A stretch of 64,000 nt of DNA from a bacterium (GCA_016703065.1 JADJCU010000001.1:744001-808000); one strand, 5' to 3'; numbered from the stretch's first letter, positions 43,202 to 52,396 are shown. Numbers and translations are program-made. Notes: generated from the letters alone by a model not told the origin.

Positions 43202-44143
43202 ATGAAGTCCATTGCACTGTTTGTCATTGCGGCCTCCGTGTTTACACGTGCCTGCCAGGGGCCGGAAAGCGGACCGAAATCCGCACCCGAAGGCTTCGGC
43301 ACTGCGAGTTCAAGCGAACTCGTGGTTGAAGCACAGCAGCCCACTCAACAAGTCGAATGGGGAATGACCGCCGAATTTGCGCTCAATGTCTCGTGGAAGA
43401 GCGGTCAAAAATACGCCGTCCAAGTTGCCCCCGCCAGCGGCACTCCCGAATGGCTGAACGTCGCCGTCAAGCCCGTGATTCTCGATCCGCCGGGAGTCGT
43501 CACCGTCTCGGTAACTCCCGAACTCGGCAAAGCCAAACGCGGCAAGCACACGATCACCTTGCAGGCTACCGCCTTCGGGATGAAGTCTCCCGTCGAAACG
43601 GAACTCGAAATCGAAGTCGTGCGCCAATCCGGCTCCTTTGAAGCGCTGCAAACTCTGAATGCGACGATCGAATGCCGCAACATCTGCGGCGTGATCGCCA
43701 ATGGCCGCATTGCTTTCTACGATCTTCTGAAAGAGAAGGGGCAGGAGTGCGATCAAAAGGGCGGCCTGCCCGCTAATCAGCGGCTCGGCGCGCGCGAGTA
43801 TTCGCTCTCGCAAAAAGGCTACGGCTTCGGCCGCACGTGCACCATCGCCGGGATTTGGGAAAACACCGGAACGCTCACGCTTGTCAACGTCGGCTTCTTC
43901 GACACCTCCATCAAGCGCGGCGAGTCGTTCATGCAAATCCGCAGCGCCGAGCGCGTTTGGCTCTCGCCTGACAATACTATCGCCATCGCCCAAAGCGGCT
44001 CCGCTTTCACCCCCTACGATGTCATCAGCGGCAATCAGATCGGCGAAACCTGCCGCTCGACCGGCGACGCAACCGGCATGCGCTACGAAGCCAACAAACT
44101 CACCGTCTTCAGTTCAAACAACTGCGAGTGGGACGTGCGCTAA
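43202..44143 (+). CDS. Hypothetical lipoprotein with Ig-like and beta-rich domains
   Basis: 313 residues. The signal ends TRAC, a probable lipobox with Cys18. Residues about 45-140 look like a beta sandwich (ALNVSWKSGQKYAVQV, VVTVSVTPELGKAKRGKH). The C-terminal part has three cysteine pairs (IECRNICGV, GQECDQ, TCTIAG, TCRSTG, NNCEW). No family recognised. It stands 36 bases after the serine hydrolase and may share its transcript. Confidence 0.6.
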   Translation: MKSIALFVIAASVFTRACQGPESGPKSAPEGFGTASSSELVVEAQQPTQQVEWGMTAEFALNVSWKSGQKYAVQVAPASGTPEWLNVAVKPVILDPPGVVTVSVTPELGKAKRGKHTITLQATAFGMKSPVETELEIEVVRQSGSFEALQTLNATIECRNICGVIANGRIAFYDLLKEKGQECDQKGGLPANQRLGAREYSLSQKGYGFGRTCTIAGIWENTGTLTLVNVGFFDTSIKRGESFMQIRSAERVWLSPDNTIAIAQSGSAFTPYDVISGNQIGETCRSTGDATGMRYEANKLTVFSSNNCEWDVR

Positions 44144-44207
44144 CCGGCGCGCCGCACGGTCAAGCGCGCTGCGCAGGGCCTTAGTTTAGTGCGAAGCAAA
44201 CAAAATG

Positions 44208-44235
44208 AACGAGGCGACCATTTGGTCGCCTCGTT
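44208..44235 (-). terminator. Rho-independent terminator for the minus-strand gene
   Basis: AACGAGGCGACCA, loop tt, TGGTCGCCTCGTT: a 13-pair perfect stem. On the minus strand it is followed by a T-rich stretch (TTCATTTTGTTTGC). No T run on the + side. Confidence 0.8.
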
Positions 44236-44299
44236 GCACATACAATCTGCTCGCGGCGGCAGGCGATTTCGCCAGCCCCGCTAACCGTGATGTATTGCT

Positions 44300-47200
44300 C
44301 TACTTCACCAGTGTCAACTTCTGCACCAGCGACTCTCCTCCTGCGGTCGCGAGCTTCGCAAAATATAGTCCACTCGGCGAATCGACGGCGCTCCACTGCA
44401 CCACATGCTCACCCGCCGTCAGCGGCGCGTCGAGCAGAGTCGCAACATTCTGCCCGAGCAGATTGTAAATAGCCAATGTCGCTCGGGTGCTCTGCGGCAG
44501 TGTGAAACGTAACTCGGTCGCAGGGTTGAACGGATTCGGATAGGCACCGAGTGTCACGCTCGTCGGAAGACTGCGCGGAGTTTCATCCGGCGTATCCAAA
44601 CTCACTTCAGACACCACCTGCGCGTACACATTTGAGAAGAGATCGCCCACCGCTCCCGCACCGCAGCAACGGCCCGGATTGCTCGACCGCATGTCCTTCC
44701 ACAGTGCGAGCGTGGCACCGTTCGACCACGGCAGCAAAATCGGCTCCTGCTGATAGGTCGGTATCGCGCACACCGGATAGCCATCCGCCGGCCACGTGAA
44801 GCCGTTGATCGTGGCCGGTTCGCCATCGCCGGTCATGTGCATCGCGTAAAGATCGATCTCGGTATAGATGTCGCTGTTGCGATAATCCTCCCAAATCAGC
44901 CACGCGCCGCCCGCACCGTCATGCGTCATCGCCAGCGCGTTCTGATCAAGCGGATGATCGCACACTAATCGCTCCGCGCCGCTCCATTGCGCAATCCCAT
45001 CCGAGTTGTAACGGCACACATACGGATGCGAGGCAGAGCCATTCCTGAAATCCGAGTAGCCGAGCAAAAATCCGCTCTGTCCATCGGAACTCAAAACGTG
45101 CCGCACGACCGCCGCATCCTCCGCCGAGAGCCTTCGCCCCTGCGCGCCCCACGGCTCCGTGCCGTCTTGAGCAATCACGACCCCCCGCACATCATATGTC
45201 GCCGAGGCATTCGGCAGCGGACGCTCATAGGTCACCAGCAGATTGCTTCCCAGCATCAACAGGCTTGCGCCGCGATCGCGTTCATTCAAATTCCCATAAC
45301 TTCGCCCGGCGTTCGTCCAATGCTCGCCGAAGCCGCCGTCTTGCGTCACATGAAATACCACCGCATCCGTATTGGTCCAGGGGCCGGAGATTCCGGCGAG
45401 ATAGCATCCGCCCATACCGTCGGCGACGGCATCGGTCAACACCGCATCGCTCCCCGTCGTACCCGGAAACTCGTGAGATAGGCCCGGCCAGTCTAAGTCG
45501 CCCGAGGCAGTCACGTGCGCAACCGAAATCCGCGCGACAAACTCCTCATTGAACCGCGAGTAGGCCGCAAACACTCCGCCGCTGCCATCGGGAACGAGCA
45601 CGACCTCGCCATAATAACCGCGTGGTGAACGAAGCAACGCCGGTTCCGACCAGAGCAAGTTCCCCGCGCCGTCAATCCGATTGATTTGCAGCATGCTCGA
45701 TATGCCGAGCGAGTCTCCGATGAACGCGAGAAACGCGCCGCCTGCCCCATCCTCAACCACCGTTGGCGGAGCAAAGATCGAGAAGTGTTCGCCCAACGCA
45801 ATCTTGCGGCCCTGTGGTTCGAGCTGGGACGTGCCGTGTTCGTCGACCAGTTGATAGTAGACATCGCGCTCATAGCGCGAACGGCCGTCGGTCCACATCA
45901 CGGCAATCTTCCGCTCGCCGATGCGCGCCCCCCGCGGATCGTAGCTGTCATAGGTCCAGCCGCCGCTGATAAACTCCGCACCACTCACAAGCATCCCCGA
46001 ACTCGACAGCTCGCCGACCAGCAGACTTTCAGGCTGCGCAATCTGGCGGCCAGAGACGATCACCACCCGCGCCGGACCGTCTGCGGCCTGTTCAATCTCG
46101 CCGCGCAGCTTCTTACCCGTGCGCGACCACAGGTCGTGGCCATCGTCGCCCCATAACTTTGTGCCGTTTGCCGAGAGCTTCTGCACCCGAATGTTCTGCT
46201 CCGTGAAGCTCTCGATTCGCGTCCACAGGAGCACGAGTTCGGCACCTTGCCAAGTCCAATCCAGCGGCGACGTGCGCAAGGCCGCATTACCCAAATTCAC
46301 CGGCCCCCAATTCAGCGCTCCCGTCTGACTGTAGGACCAGATCGTAAGCTCCGCCTCGTCCGGTTCAAGCTCATAGTCGGCAACGGCAACCACCATATCG
46401 CCTGCAGGCGATTCGCTCATATTGACAATCGTCTGAGTGTTTGTGCCCGACGCTATCGTGATGCCGTCGCTCGTCCAGCCGGGAAGCGGAGCGCGCGTCG
46501 AATCCAACAGAGTGAGCCGCGCATCGCCAAAGGCGTCGTCGCGATTATCCGTCCACGCAAGGGCGAGTCCGCCGGAGAGCGAGCGTATCACATTCTGTCC
46601 GTAATCCGCAAAACCGGTCAACGCTTCATCGCCGGGAAATCCAATTTCACCGCTCGCTGTGAGCTTCTGAATCACCAGTTCATGCTCGACGGCCACCATT
46701 GCCACCAACACATAGGCGCTGTGGCCGACACATTTCACATCGAGCGGTACGTTGTTCCCTTCCACGCGGTCAACGAGTTCAATTCCACCCAGCGGGCCAA
46801 CACGCTCGCCATTCGGCGTCAAGACTTGCGCAAAAGCTCCCAATCGCGTATTCGCACCGGTCGTATTACGATCGTCCGAGAAGACGATGAACGCGTCGCC
46901 GGTATCATTCAGCGCCAGCCGCACGTCGAACTGATCGCGCTCCGTCTGCACGACGGGCACGCCGCTGGCCGGCGACCACTGCGCATTGCCGTTGGCGTCG
47001 TAGCGTTGTGCCATCAAATCACGAAAACGGCCCGGCGCATAATCTTCCCATACGACCAGCACGGAACCATCGGCATACGCCGCAACCACCGGCGCGCGCT
47101 GTTCGCTGATATTTCCCGACACCAGCCGCCCCTCAGCTCCCCAGATCTGTTCGCCGCTGGGTGCGATCCGTGTGCCCCATACGTCCCGCGTGCCGTCGCG

Positions 47201-47377
47201 CAGGCAATCGTAGTAGAAGAGTGCGACATCTTCGCCCGCTGCGAGGGCCGCGCCATTCCAACCGAGGTGCGCACCCTGCCGAATCGCCACTCCATCCTGC
47301 TGCCAGGCAAATTGAGCGAAAGCGAGCACGGGAAGCAAGCAGGCAAGCAGCGCAAACAGAATGGACTTCATGGACAT
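44300..47377 (-). CDS. Large T9SS cargo with repeated propeller-like blades
   Basis: About 1025 residues from ATG 47377 (GGAGCTTAGG immediately upstream; ATG 47398 is also open). A signal peptide ends at LAFAQ. The body consists of repeats such as LVVWEDYAPGRFRDLMAQRYD, IVFSDDRNTTGANTRL, LAWTDNRDDAFGDARL, AVMWTDGRSRYERDVYYQLV and LIWEDYRNSDIYTEIDL. The W-x-D-x-R core is typical of the 'W-ED-R' blades seen in many T9SS cargos. The sorting domain is GAYPNPFNPATELRF ... KLTLVK. Probably surface-exposed; ligand unknown. Confidence 0.87.
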   Translation of the reverse strand: MSMKSILFALLACLLPVLAFAQFAWQQDGVAIRQGAHLGWNGAALAAGEDVALFYYDCLRDGTRDVWGTRIAPSGEQIWGAEGRLVSGNISEQRAPVVAAYADGSVLVVWEDYAPGRFRDLMAQRYDANGNAQWSPASGVPVVQTERDQFDVRLALNDTGDAFIVFSDDRNTTGANTRLGAFAQVLTPNGERVGPLGGIELVDRVEGNNVPLDVKCVGHSAYVLVAMVAVEHELVIQKLTASGEIGFPGDEALTGFADYGQNVIRSLSGGLALAWTDNRDDAFGDARLTLLDSTRAPLPGWTSDGITIASGTNTQTIVNMSESPAGDMVVAVADYELEPDEAELTIWSYSQTGALNWGPVNLGNAALRTSPLDWTWQGAELVLLWTRIESFTEQNIRVQKLSANGTKLWGDDGHDLWSRTGKKLRGEIEQAADGPARVVIVSGRQIAQPESLLVGELSSSGMLVSGAEFISGGWTYDSYDPRGARIGERKIAVMWTDGRSRYERDVYYQLVDEHGTSQLEPQGRKIALGEHFSIFAPPTVVEDGAGGAFLAFIGDSLGISSMLQINRIDGAGNLLWSEPALLRSPRGYYGEVVLVPDGSGGVFAAYSRFNEEFVARISVAHVTASGDLDWPGLSHEFPGTTGSDAVLTDAVADGMGGCYLAGISGPWTNTDAVVFHVTQDGGFGEHWTNAGRSYGNLNERDRGASLLMLGSNLLVTYERPLPNASATYDVRGVVIAQDGTEPWGAQGRRLSAEDAAVVRHVLSSDGQSGFLLGYSDFRNGSASHPYVCRYNSDGIAQWSGAERLVCDHPLDQNALAMTHDGAGGAWLIWEDYRNSDIYTEIDLYAMHMTGDGEPATINGFTWPADGYPVCAIPTYQQEPILLPWSNGATLALWKDMRSSNPGRCCGAGAVGDLFSNVYAQVVSEVSLDTPDETPRSLPTSVTLGAYPNPFNPATELRFTLPQSTRATLAIYNLLGQNVATLLDAPLTAGEHVVQWSAVDSPSGLYFAKLATAGGESLVQKLTLVK

Positions 47378-47576
47378 CCTAAGCTCCGGGTTTGACATTC
47401 TCTAATGTAACACATTCTGCTCAAAAGCTGTTCCGCAGATTCCCGCATATATCGACAACTGATTCCGCCCCCAGCACCCTAAGACCAACAAAAACAACAA
47501 ATCATTTATCGCAATGTCAGACATTCCTCCCCGGCGTAGTCAAGCGCTGCGCAACCAAGCCCCATCCGGCTCCAAA

Positions 47577-47608
47577 TGAAAAGCCCCCGCATTCCTGCGG
47601 GGGCTTCT
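47577..47608 (-). terminator. Rho-independent terminator of the SWIB gene
   Basis: AAAAGCCCCCGCA, loop ttcc, TGCGGGGGCTTCT. On the minus strand the stem is followed by TTTTCATTT, so it ends the SWIB transcript. It lies 62 bases after that gene's stop. Confidence 0.85.
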
Positions 47609-47669
47609 GCTATCTATCCACCCAGGTCCGGCGCGCGCGCCAGCGTACTGGGTCCAGCGTTCACGATGG

Positions 47670-48137
47670 CTACTTCGCGGCGGAAAGGTGCTTCGAGACC
47701 AGCTTGGTCATTTCGAACATCGAGACCTGCTTCTTGCCGAAGATCTTCGACAGCTTGTCGTCGGCATTGATCATTCTGCGGTTCGCCTTGTCCTGCAGGC
47801 CGTTCTTCTTGATATAGTCCCAAATCTTCTTGGTGACGTCCGTGCGCGGCATGGCCTTCGCACCGATCACTTCACCCAGAGCGGCCGACGGCTGCATCGG
47901 GGCCATGAAAGCGGCGTTCGGTTTACGCTTCGCGGCTTTCTTCTTGGTCGCCTTCTTAGCCGTAGCTTTCTTCTTGGTTGCCTTCTTGGCCGTGGCCTTC
48001 TTCGGCGCGGCCTTCTTGGCGGTAGCTTTCTTCTTCGTGGCCTTCTTGGCGGTGGCTTTCTTCTTGGTCGCCTTCTTAGCCGTAGCTTTCTTCTTGGTCG
48101 CCTTCTTGGCGGTGGCTTTCTTCTTTGCGGTTGCCAT
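47670..48137 (-). CDS. Histone H1-like repeat protein fused to a SWIB domain
   Basis: 155 residues. Residues 3-73 are a tandem Lys/Ala/Thr repeat (ATAKKATKKK units, DNA 47920-48130), like bacterial and chlamydial H1-like DNA-binding tails. Residues 78-155 form a SWIB/MDM2 domain (PSAALGEVIGAKAMPRTDV, KIWDYIKKNGLQD, RMINADDKLSKIFGKKQVS). SWIB domains occur in eukaryotic chromatin remodelling complexes and, in bacteria, mainly in chlamydiae and a few other groups, where they may condense DNA. AAAGGAGCTTAAG precedes the ATG. The repeat number may differ between strains. Confidence 0.92.
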   Translation of the reverse strand: MATAKKKATAKKATKKKATAKKATKKKATAKKATKKKATAKKAAPKKATAKKATKKKATAKKATKKKAAKRKPNAAFMAPMQPSAALGEVIGAKAMPRTDVTKKIWDYIKKNGLQDKANRRMINADDKLSKIFGKKQVSMFEMTKLVSKHLSAAK

Positions 48138-48914
48138 CTTAAGCTCCTTTGCGCTGATGGTTTCTTGAACAGGGTTATCTTGCAGTCTACGAATTGCCTG
48201 TCGAGTGCTGCCCTCCTAATCCCCGGAGACGGGCAGCCGTGCGGACCGTGCGGCGATCCTGCCGGTTTATCTCAAGGCCCGGAACTGTCGTGAACCGGAC
48301 TCCAATTCAAAGGAAAAAATCAGCACCACAATGCGTGCCAAACATCACACTCGCAAATATACTCACTTTCTCTTTCTTGTCAAGAGGCAATGAGCATTCG
48401 ATGACCAATCAACTCAGCATACGCCGCGCAAGTTTCCAAAGAGCGGCTGACGAGTCAGCACCATGCGCAAAACACCAACCGCCCTCATCTTCACGAGCAC
48501 AGAACCGGAGCCGCCACTCCACGATCGGACACGCCCGATTCCCCGCGTGCGCGCGTTGATTTCTTCGAGAAGTAATTGAAACAGAGTAAGTTGAGCGGCG
48601 CCGCCGCCGCGCTCTGCGTTGCGCGCCGAGTCGCACCGCAGAGCCTTCGCCTACGATGCGGAAGAGCGCTTCCTGCCAGGGTCCGCTCTTGCCGTGATGC
48701 GTCGCGACACAGTAGAAAATGCCGTTGTCATGTCAAATTTCCCTATGAAAACGGCGCGCGGCTCACTATTTTTTCAGCAGCGAATGCCTCCGATTCCATT
48801 CACAACACCACAATTCCGCTGGCGCTCACGGGCACACCATAGGCGGCAAAATCACCCGGCACACGCCGTCGCCAATAGCCCCGGAATGCCCCGGAACTTC
48901 GACCAATAGTGCCG
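48138..48914. other. Long intergenic region, nothing recognised
   Basis: Nearly 780 bases between the divergent SWIB gene and the pdh operon. Reading frames are short and arginine- or serine-rich, with no family pattern on either strand. Tracts such as GGCGCCGCCGCCGCGC are low in complexity. It may hold the SWIB promoter and a degraded gene. Confidence 0.4.
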
Positions 48915-48945
48915 AATTGAGTTTCCTGACTCAATTGGGTATATT
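48915..48945 (+). promoter_or_regulatory. Promoter of the pdh operon with an overlapping 22-bp operator-like dyad
   Basis: TTGAGT (48917-48922), 17 bases, TATATT (48940-48945): a good sigma-70 promoter. AATTGAGT-ttcctg-ACTCAATT (48915-48936) is a perfect inverted repeat covering the -35 box and spacer, exactly where a repressor would block polymerase. The ATG of aceE is about 70 bases past the expected start site. Confidence 0.75.
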
Positions 48946-49023
48946 TAAGGTTGCATTGAAGAACTCACCTGCGCCGCGACCCCTGGGACTGCGCCGCAAA
49001 TTCGCCTCTGAAAGGACCCCTAA

Positions 49024-51759
49024 ATGAGTATTTCTACACAGGCTGAGCAGAAGCTCTCGCTGGAGAATATCCATGAAAGCTCGGCCTATAACCCATATCG
49101 CGGGCACATTCTGCCCGAGGATGTCGAAGTCCAGGAATGGATCGAATCGCTCGACTACGAATATGAGCAGGGCGGCCCCGAACGCGTGCAGGCCCTCTTA
49201 CAGTGGCTGCAAATCCACGCACAAAAGCTCGGCGTATCCGTCCCCTTCCCCCTGACTACCCCTTACGTCAATACCATTCCCGCGGACAAGCAGCCCGCCT
49301 TCCCCGGCAGCCGTGAAATCGAACGCCGCATCAAGAGTATCATCCGCTGGAATGCGATGGCCATGGTCGTGCGTGCCAACCGTGCCGAAGACGGCATCGG
49401 CGGACATATCTCCACCTATGCATCTGTGGCCACTCTCTTTGAGATTGGCTTCAACCACTTCTTCCGCGGCCCCAATCACGCCGAAGGCCCGGACATGATC
49501 TATTTCCAAGGCCACGCGTCGCCGGGCATCTACGCCCGCGCCTTCCTTGAAGGAAGACTCTCCATTGAGCAGCTCCGCAACTTCCGTCACGAGCTGCGAC
49601 CGGAAGGCGGCCTGAGTTCCTACCCGCATCCGTGGCTCATGCCCAACTTTTGGCAGTTCCCCACGGTCTCCATGGGACTCGGCCCGATCACCGCCATCTA
49701 TCAGGCGCGCTTCAACCGCTATCTCGAAAACCGCAAGCTCCGTCCGCAGCACGACTCACACGTATGGGCCTTCTTGGGTGACGGCGAAACTGACGAACCC
49801 GAAGCCCTCGGCGCGATTGGACTCGCGGGCCGTGAAAAGCTCGACAACCTCATCTTCGTCGTCAACTGCAATCTGCAGAGGCTCGACGGCCCGGTGCGCG
49901 GCAACGGCAAAATCATTCAGGAGCTGGAGACCATCTTCCGCGGCGCTGGCTGGAACGTCATCAAGCTCATCTGGGGCAATGACTGGGACTACATTCTCGC
50001 CGAAGACAAGAACGGAAGGCTCGTCAAGCGCATGGGCGAAGCCCTCGACGGCGACTTCCAAAAGTACACCGTGGAGTCCGGTGCCTACATCCGTGAACAC
50101 TTCTTCGGCAAAGACCCCGAAGTACGCGCGCTCGTTGATCATCTCTCCGACGAGCAGCTCTCGCGGATGCGGCGCGGCGGGCACGATCCCGAAAAAGTCT
50201 ACGCCGCCTACAAAGCCGCCGTCGAGCACAAGGGGCAGCCGACCGTCATTCTGGCCAAAACCATCAAGGGCTACGGACTTGGTGAAGCGGGCGAAGGCCG
50301 CAACATCACGCACCAGCAAAAGAAGCTCAATGACGACGAACTGAGACATTTCCGCACTCGCTTCGGCATTCCCATTTCCGATGAGGCCATTGCCGCGACG
50401 CCCTTCTATAAACCGCCGCAGGACAGTCCCGAGATGACATACATCAAGGAGCGCCGTGACCTGCTGGGTGGTTCGATGCCGGCCCGCGTCGTGAAGGTAG
50501 AGCCGCTCGCTCCCCCGGCCGGAGACTTCTGGAAAGAATTCGCCGAAAGCAGCGGCGACCGCGAAATGAGCACGACGATGGTCTTTGTGCGCATTCTGGC
50601 CAAACTGCTCAAGGATGAGGCGTGGGGCAAATTTGTCGTCCCCATTGTCCCCGACGAGGCCCGCACCTTTGGCATGGAAGCGCTGTTCCGGCAGGTCGGC
50701 ATCTATTCGAGCATCGGCCAGAACTATGAGCCGGTCGACCGCGCCTCGCTTCTATATTATAAAGAAGCCACCGACGGCCAGATTCTCGAAGAAGGCATCA
50801 CCGAAGCTGGCGCGATGTCGAGCTTCATTGCCGCTGGAACCGCCTACGCGAATCACGGCCTCAACATGATTCCGTTCTTCACCTTCTATTCGATGTTCGG
50901 GCCGCAAAGAATCGGCGACCTGATCTGGGCCGCCGGGGATGCGCGCTGCAAGGGCTTTATGATGGGCGCGACGGCCGGGCGCACCACGCTGAACGGCGAA
51001 GGGCTCCAGCACGAAGATGGCCACAGCCCGATTCTCACGCTGCCCTGCCCGAACCTGCTGGTCTATGACATCGCGTTCGGCTACGAACTCGGCGTGATTG
51101 TCAAAGAAGGCATGAAGCGGATGTATCAAGATCAGGAAGACATCTTCTACTATCTGACCATTCAAAACGAGAACTACACCCACCCCGCGCAGCCCAAGGG
51201 CGTCGAAGTGGGGATTCTGCAGGGCATCTACCTCTATAAGAAGTCCGAGGACAAGAAGGCCAAGCTGCGCGTGAATCTGTTCGGCTCGGGCTCGATTATG
51301 CTCGGCGTGCTGGAAGCGGAAAAAGTCCTGTCCGAAAAATACGGCGTGGCGGCGGACGTCTACAGCGTCACCAGCTACAAGACGCTCTACACCGACGCGC
51401 TCGCCTGCGAACGCCACAACATGCTGAACCCGACCGAGCCGCCGAAAGTACCGTTCATCACCTCGGCCTTAAAAGGTGGAGCGGATATCACCGTTGCCGC
51501 CAGCGACTACATGAAAGCCCAGAGCGACTTAATCAGAAACTGGGTCCCCGGCGAGTTCCACTCCTTAGGCACCGACGGCTTCGGCAGAAGCGAAAGCCGC
51601 GACGCGCTCAGAAACTTCTTCGAAGTCAGCACCCCCTATATCGTCCAAGCCGCGCTCGCCAAACTCGCTCAGCAAGGCAAACTCAAACCCGAAGTTGTGG
51701 CTGGACACATGAAGGAGTTTGGGATTATAGCTGGTAAGAGCGATCCGTGGGTGTCGTGA
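49024..51759 (+). CDS. aceE: Pyruvate dehydrogenase E1 component, homodimeric type
   Basis: 911 residues, close to the family length. It decarboxylates pyruvate with thiamine diphosphate and passes the acetyl group to E2. The N-terminal NPYRGHILPEDVEVQEWIESLDY and HISTYASVATLFEIGFNHFF are typical. The ThDP motif is GDGETDEPEALG ... VVNCNLQ. The middle and C-terminal parts (VPIVPDEARTFGMEALFRQVG, DGQILEEGITEAGAMSSF) match the E. coli-type single-chain E1. AAAGGA lies 8 bases before the ATG. First gene of the pdh operon; a DUF559 cassette follows its stop. Confidence 0.97.
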   Translation: MSISTQAEQKLSLENIHESSAYNPYRGHILPEDVEVQEWIESLDYEYEQGGPERVQALLQWLQIHAQKLGVSVPFPLTTPYVNTIPADKQPAFPGSREIERRIKSIIRWNAMAMVVRANRAEDGIGGHISTYASVATLFEIGFNHFFRGPNHAEGPDMIYFQGHASPGIYARAFLEGRLSIEQLRNFRHELRPEGGLSSYPHPWLMPNFWQFPTVSMGLGPITAIYQARFNRYLENRKLRPQHDSHVWAFLGDGETDEPEALGAIGLAGREKLDNLIFVVNCNLQRLDGPVRGNGKIIQELETIFRGAGWNVIKLIWGNDWDYILAEDKNGRLVKRMGEALDGDFQKYTVESGAYIREHFFGKDPEVRALVDHLSDEQLSRMRRGGHDPEKVYAAYKAAVEHKGQPTVILAKTIKGYGLGEAGEGRNITHQQKKLNDDELRHFRTRFGIPISDEAIAATPFYKPPQDSPEMTYIKERRDLLGGSMPARVVKVEPLAPPAGDFWKEFAESSGDREMSTTMVFVRILAKLLKDEAWGKFVVPIVPDEARTFGMEALFRQVGIYSSIGQNYEPVDRASLLYYKEATDGQILEEGITEAGAMSSFIAAGTAYANHGLNMIPFFTFYSMFGPQRIGDLIWAAGDARCKGFMMGATAGRTTLNGEGLQHEDGHSPILTLPCPNLLVYDIAFGYELGVIVKEGMKRMYQDQEDIFYYLTIQNENYTHPAQPKGVEVGILQGIYLYKKSEDKKAKLRVNLFGSGSIMLGVLEAEKVLSEKYGVAADVYSVTSYKTLYTDALACERHNMLNPTEPPKVPFITSALKGGADITVAASDYMKAQSDLIRNWVPGEFHSLGTDGFGRSESRDALRNFFEVSTPYIVQAALAKLAQQGKLKPEVVAGHMKEFGIIAGKSDPWVS

Positions 51760-51768
51760 AATAAGAAA

Positions 51769-51883
51769 GCAGAAGCCCCCCTTAGTCCCCCCAAAGTTGC
51801 AGACAACTTTGGGGGGAGACCTGAGTCTCTGATCTCCCCCCATTTTCGTCTGCGAAAATGGGGGGATTAAGGGGGGCTTCTGA
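51769..51883. repeat. Double hairpin repeat (forward + reverse unit), left edge of DUF559 cassette 1
   Basis: Forward unit: AGAAGCCCCCCTTAGT, then stem CCCCCC-AAAGTTG, loop CAGA, CAACTTT-GGGGGG (51787-51816, perfect), then AGACCTGAG. Reverse unit: CCCCCC-ATTTTCG, loop TCTG, CGAAAAT-GGGGGG (51836-51865, perfect), then ATTAAGGGGGGCTTCT. The two units are inverted copies, so the whole is a large imperfect palindrome. Confidence 0.93.
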
Positions 51884-51890
51884 AGAATCT

Positions 51891-52325
51891 ATGCCGAACC
51901 GCAAATGGCCAGACATTCCCAATTTCACATGGGACTATGCGCAGCAACTTCGGCGCGAACAAACCGCGTCAGAGAAATTGCTTTGGAAGCACTTGCGCAA
52001 TGAGCAGCTCGGTGTGAAAATCAGAAGGCAGCATCCAATCGGGCCGTTTGTCGCGGACTTCTATGTTCAAGAATGCAATCTTGTCATCGAACTCGATGGC
52101 GATTCTCATTTTTCAGAAGAACAACAAGCCTACGATTTACGCCGAAGCGCATATCTGCTTGAGCGGGGGATTACAGTCATTCGCTTTCAGAATCATCAGG
52201 TGAAACAATCCTTGAGCTGGGTAGTGGAACAGATAAGGCTTCAAATCGAGATGCTGAAAAAACAGTGTCAGAAGCCCCCCTTAATCCCCCCAAAGTTCCC
52301 AAGCCAACTTTTAGGGGAGACCTGA
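51891..52325 (+). CDS. DUF559 endonuclease-like protein, cassette 1
   Basis: 144 residues from ATG 51891; the frame is open back to 51858 through the repeat, but homology to cassette 2 begins at residue 4 (RKWPDI). The family has a Vsr/PD-(D/E)XK-like nuclease fold: RREQTASEKLLWKHLRNEQL, RRQHPIGPFVADFYV with Asp56, and LVIELDGDSHF with Glu67 and Asp69. It is expected to cut DNA but no substrate is known. The last 18 residues (QKPPLIPPKFPSQLLGET) are encoded by the downstream repeat. Bounded on both sides by hairpin repeats and placed between aceE and the methyltransferase gene. Confidence 0.88.
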   Translation: MPNRKWPDIPNFTWDYAQQLRREQTASEKLLWKHLRNEQLGVKIRRQHPIGPFVADFYVQECNLVIELDGDSHFSEEQQAYDLRRSAYLLERGITVIRFQNHQVKQSLSWVVEQIRLQIEMLKKQCQKPPLIPPKFPSQLLGET

Positions 52326-52385
52326 GTTCTGCTCTCCCCCCATTTCTGTCTGCAGAAATGGGGGGATTAAGGGGGGCCTCTGAGG
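52269..52385. repeat. Double hairpin repeat (forward + reverse unit), right edge of DUF559 cassette 1
   Basis: The forward unit (AGAAGCCCCCCTTAATCCCCCC, AAAGTT, loop cccaagcc, AACTTT, ta, GGGG) is imperfect and codes for the end of the DUF559 protein. The reverse unit CCCCCC-ATTTCTG, loop TCTG, CAGAAAT-GGGGGG (52336-52365) is perfect and is followed by ATTAAGGGGGGCCTCT. Confidence 0.92.
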
Positions 52386-52396
52386 TTCGTAACTCA

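Noticed and set aside
46247..47395. 382-residue plus-strand frame
   Set aside because: Shadow of the T9SS cargo at 44300-47377.
47920..48130. Tandem DNA repeats that could be read as a CRISPR or satellite array
   Set aside because: They are the codons of the Lys/Ala/Thr repeat in the H1-like protein, keep the frame and have no spacers.
48915..48936. Calling the pdh dyad a Rex operator outright
   Set aside because: Only the TTG...CAA outline fits; the inner bases differ from the Rex consensus, so it is listed as an unassigned operator.
51858..51890. Upstream start for DUF559 cassette 1
   Set aside because: These codons lie in the repeat's G tract and arm, and similarity to the second DUF559 protein begins after ATG 51891.
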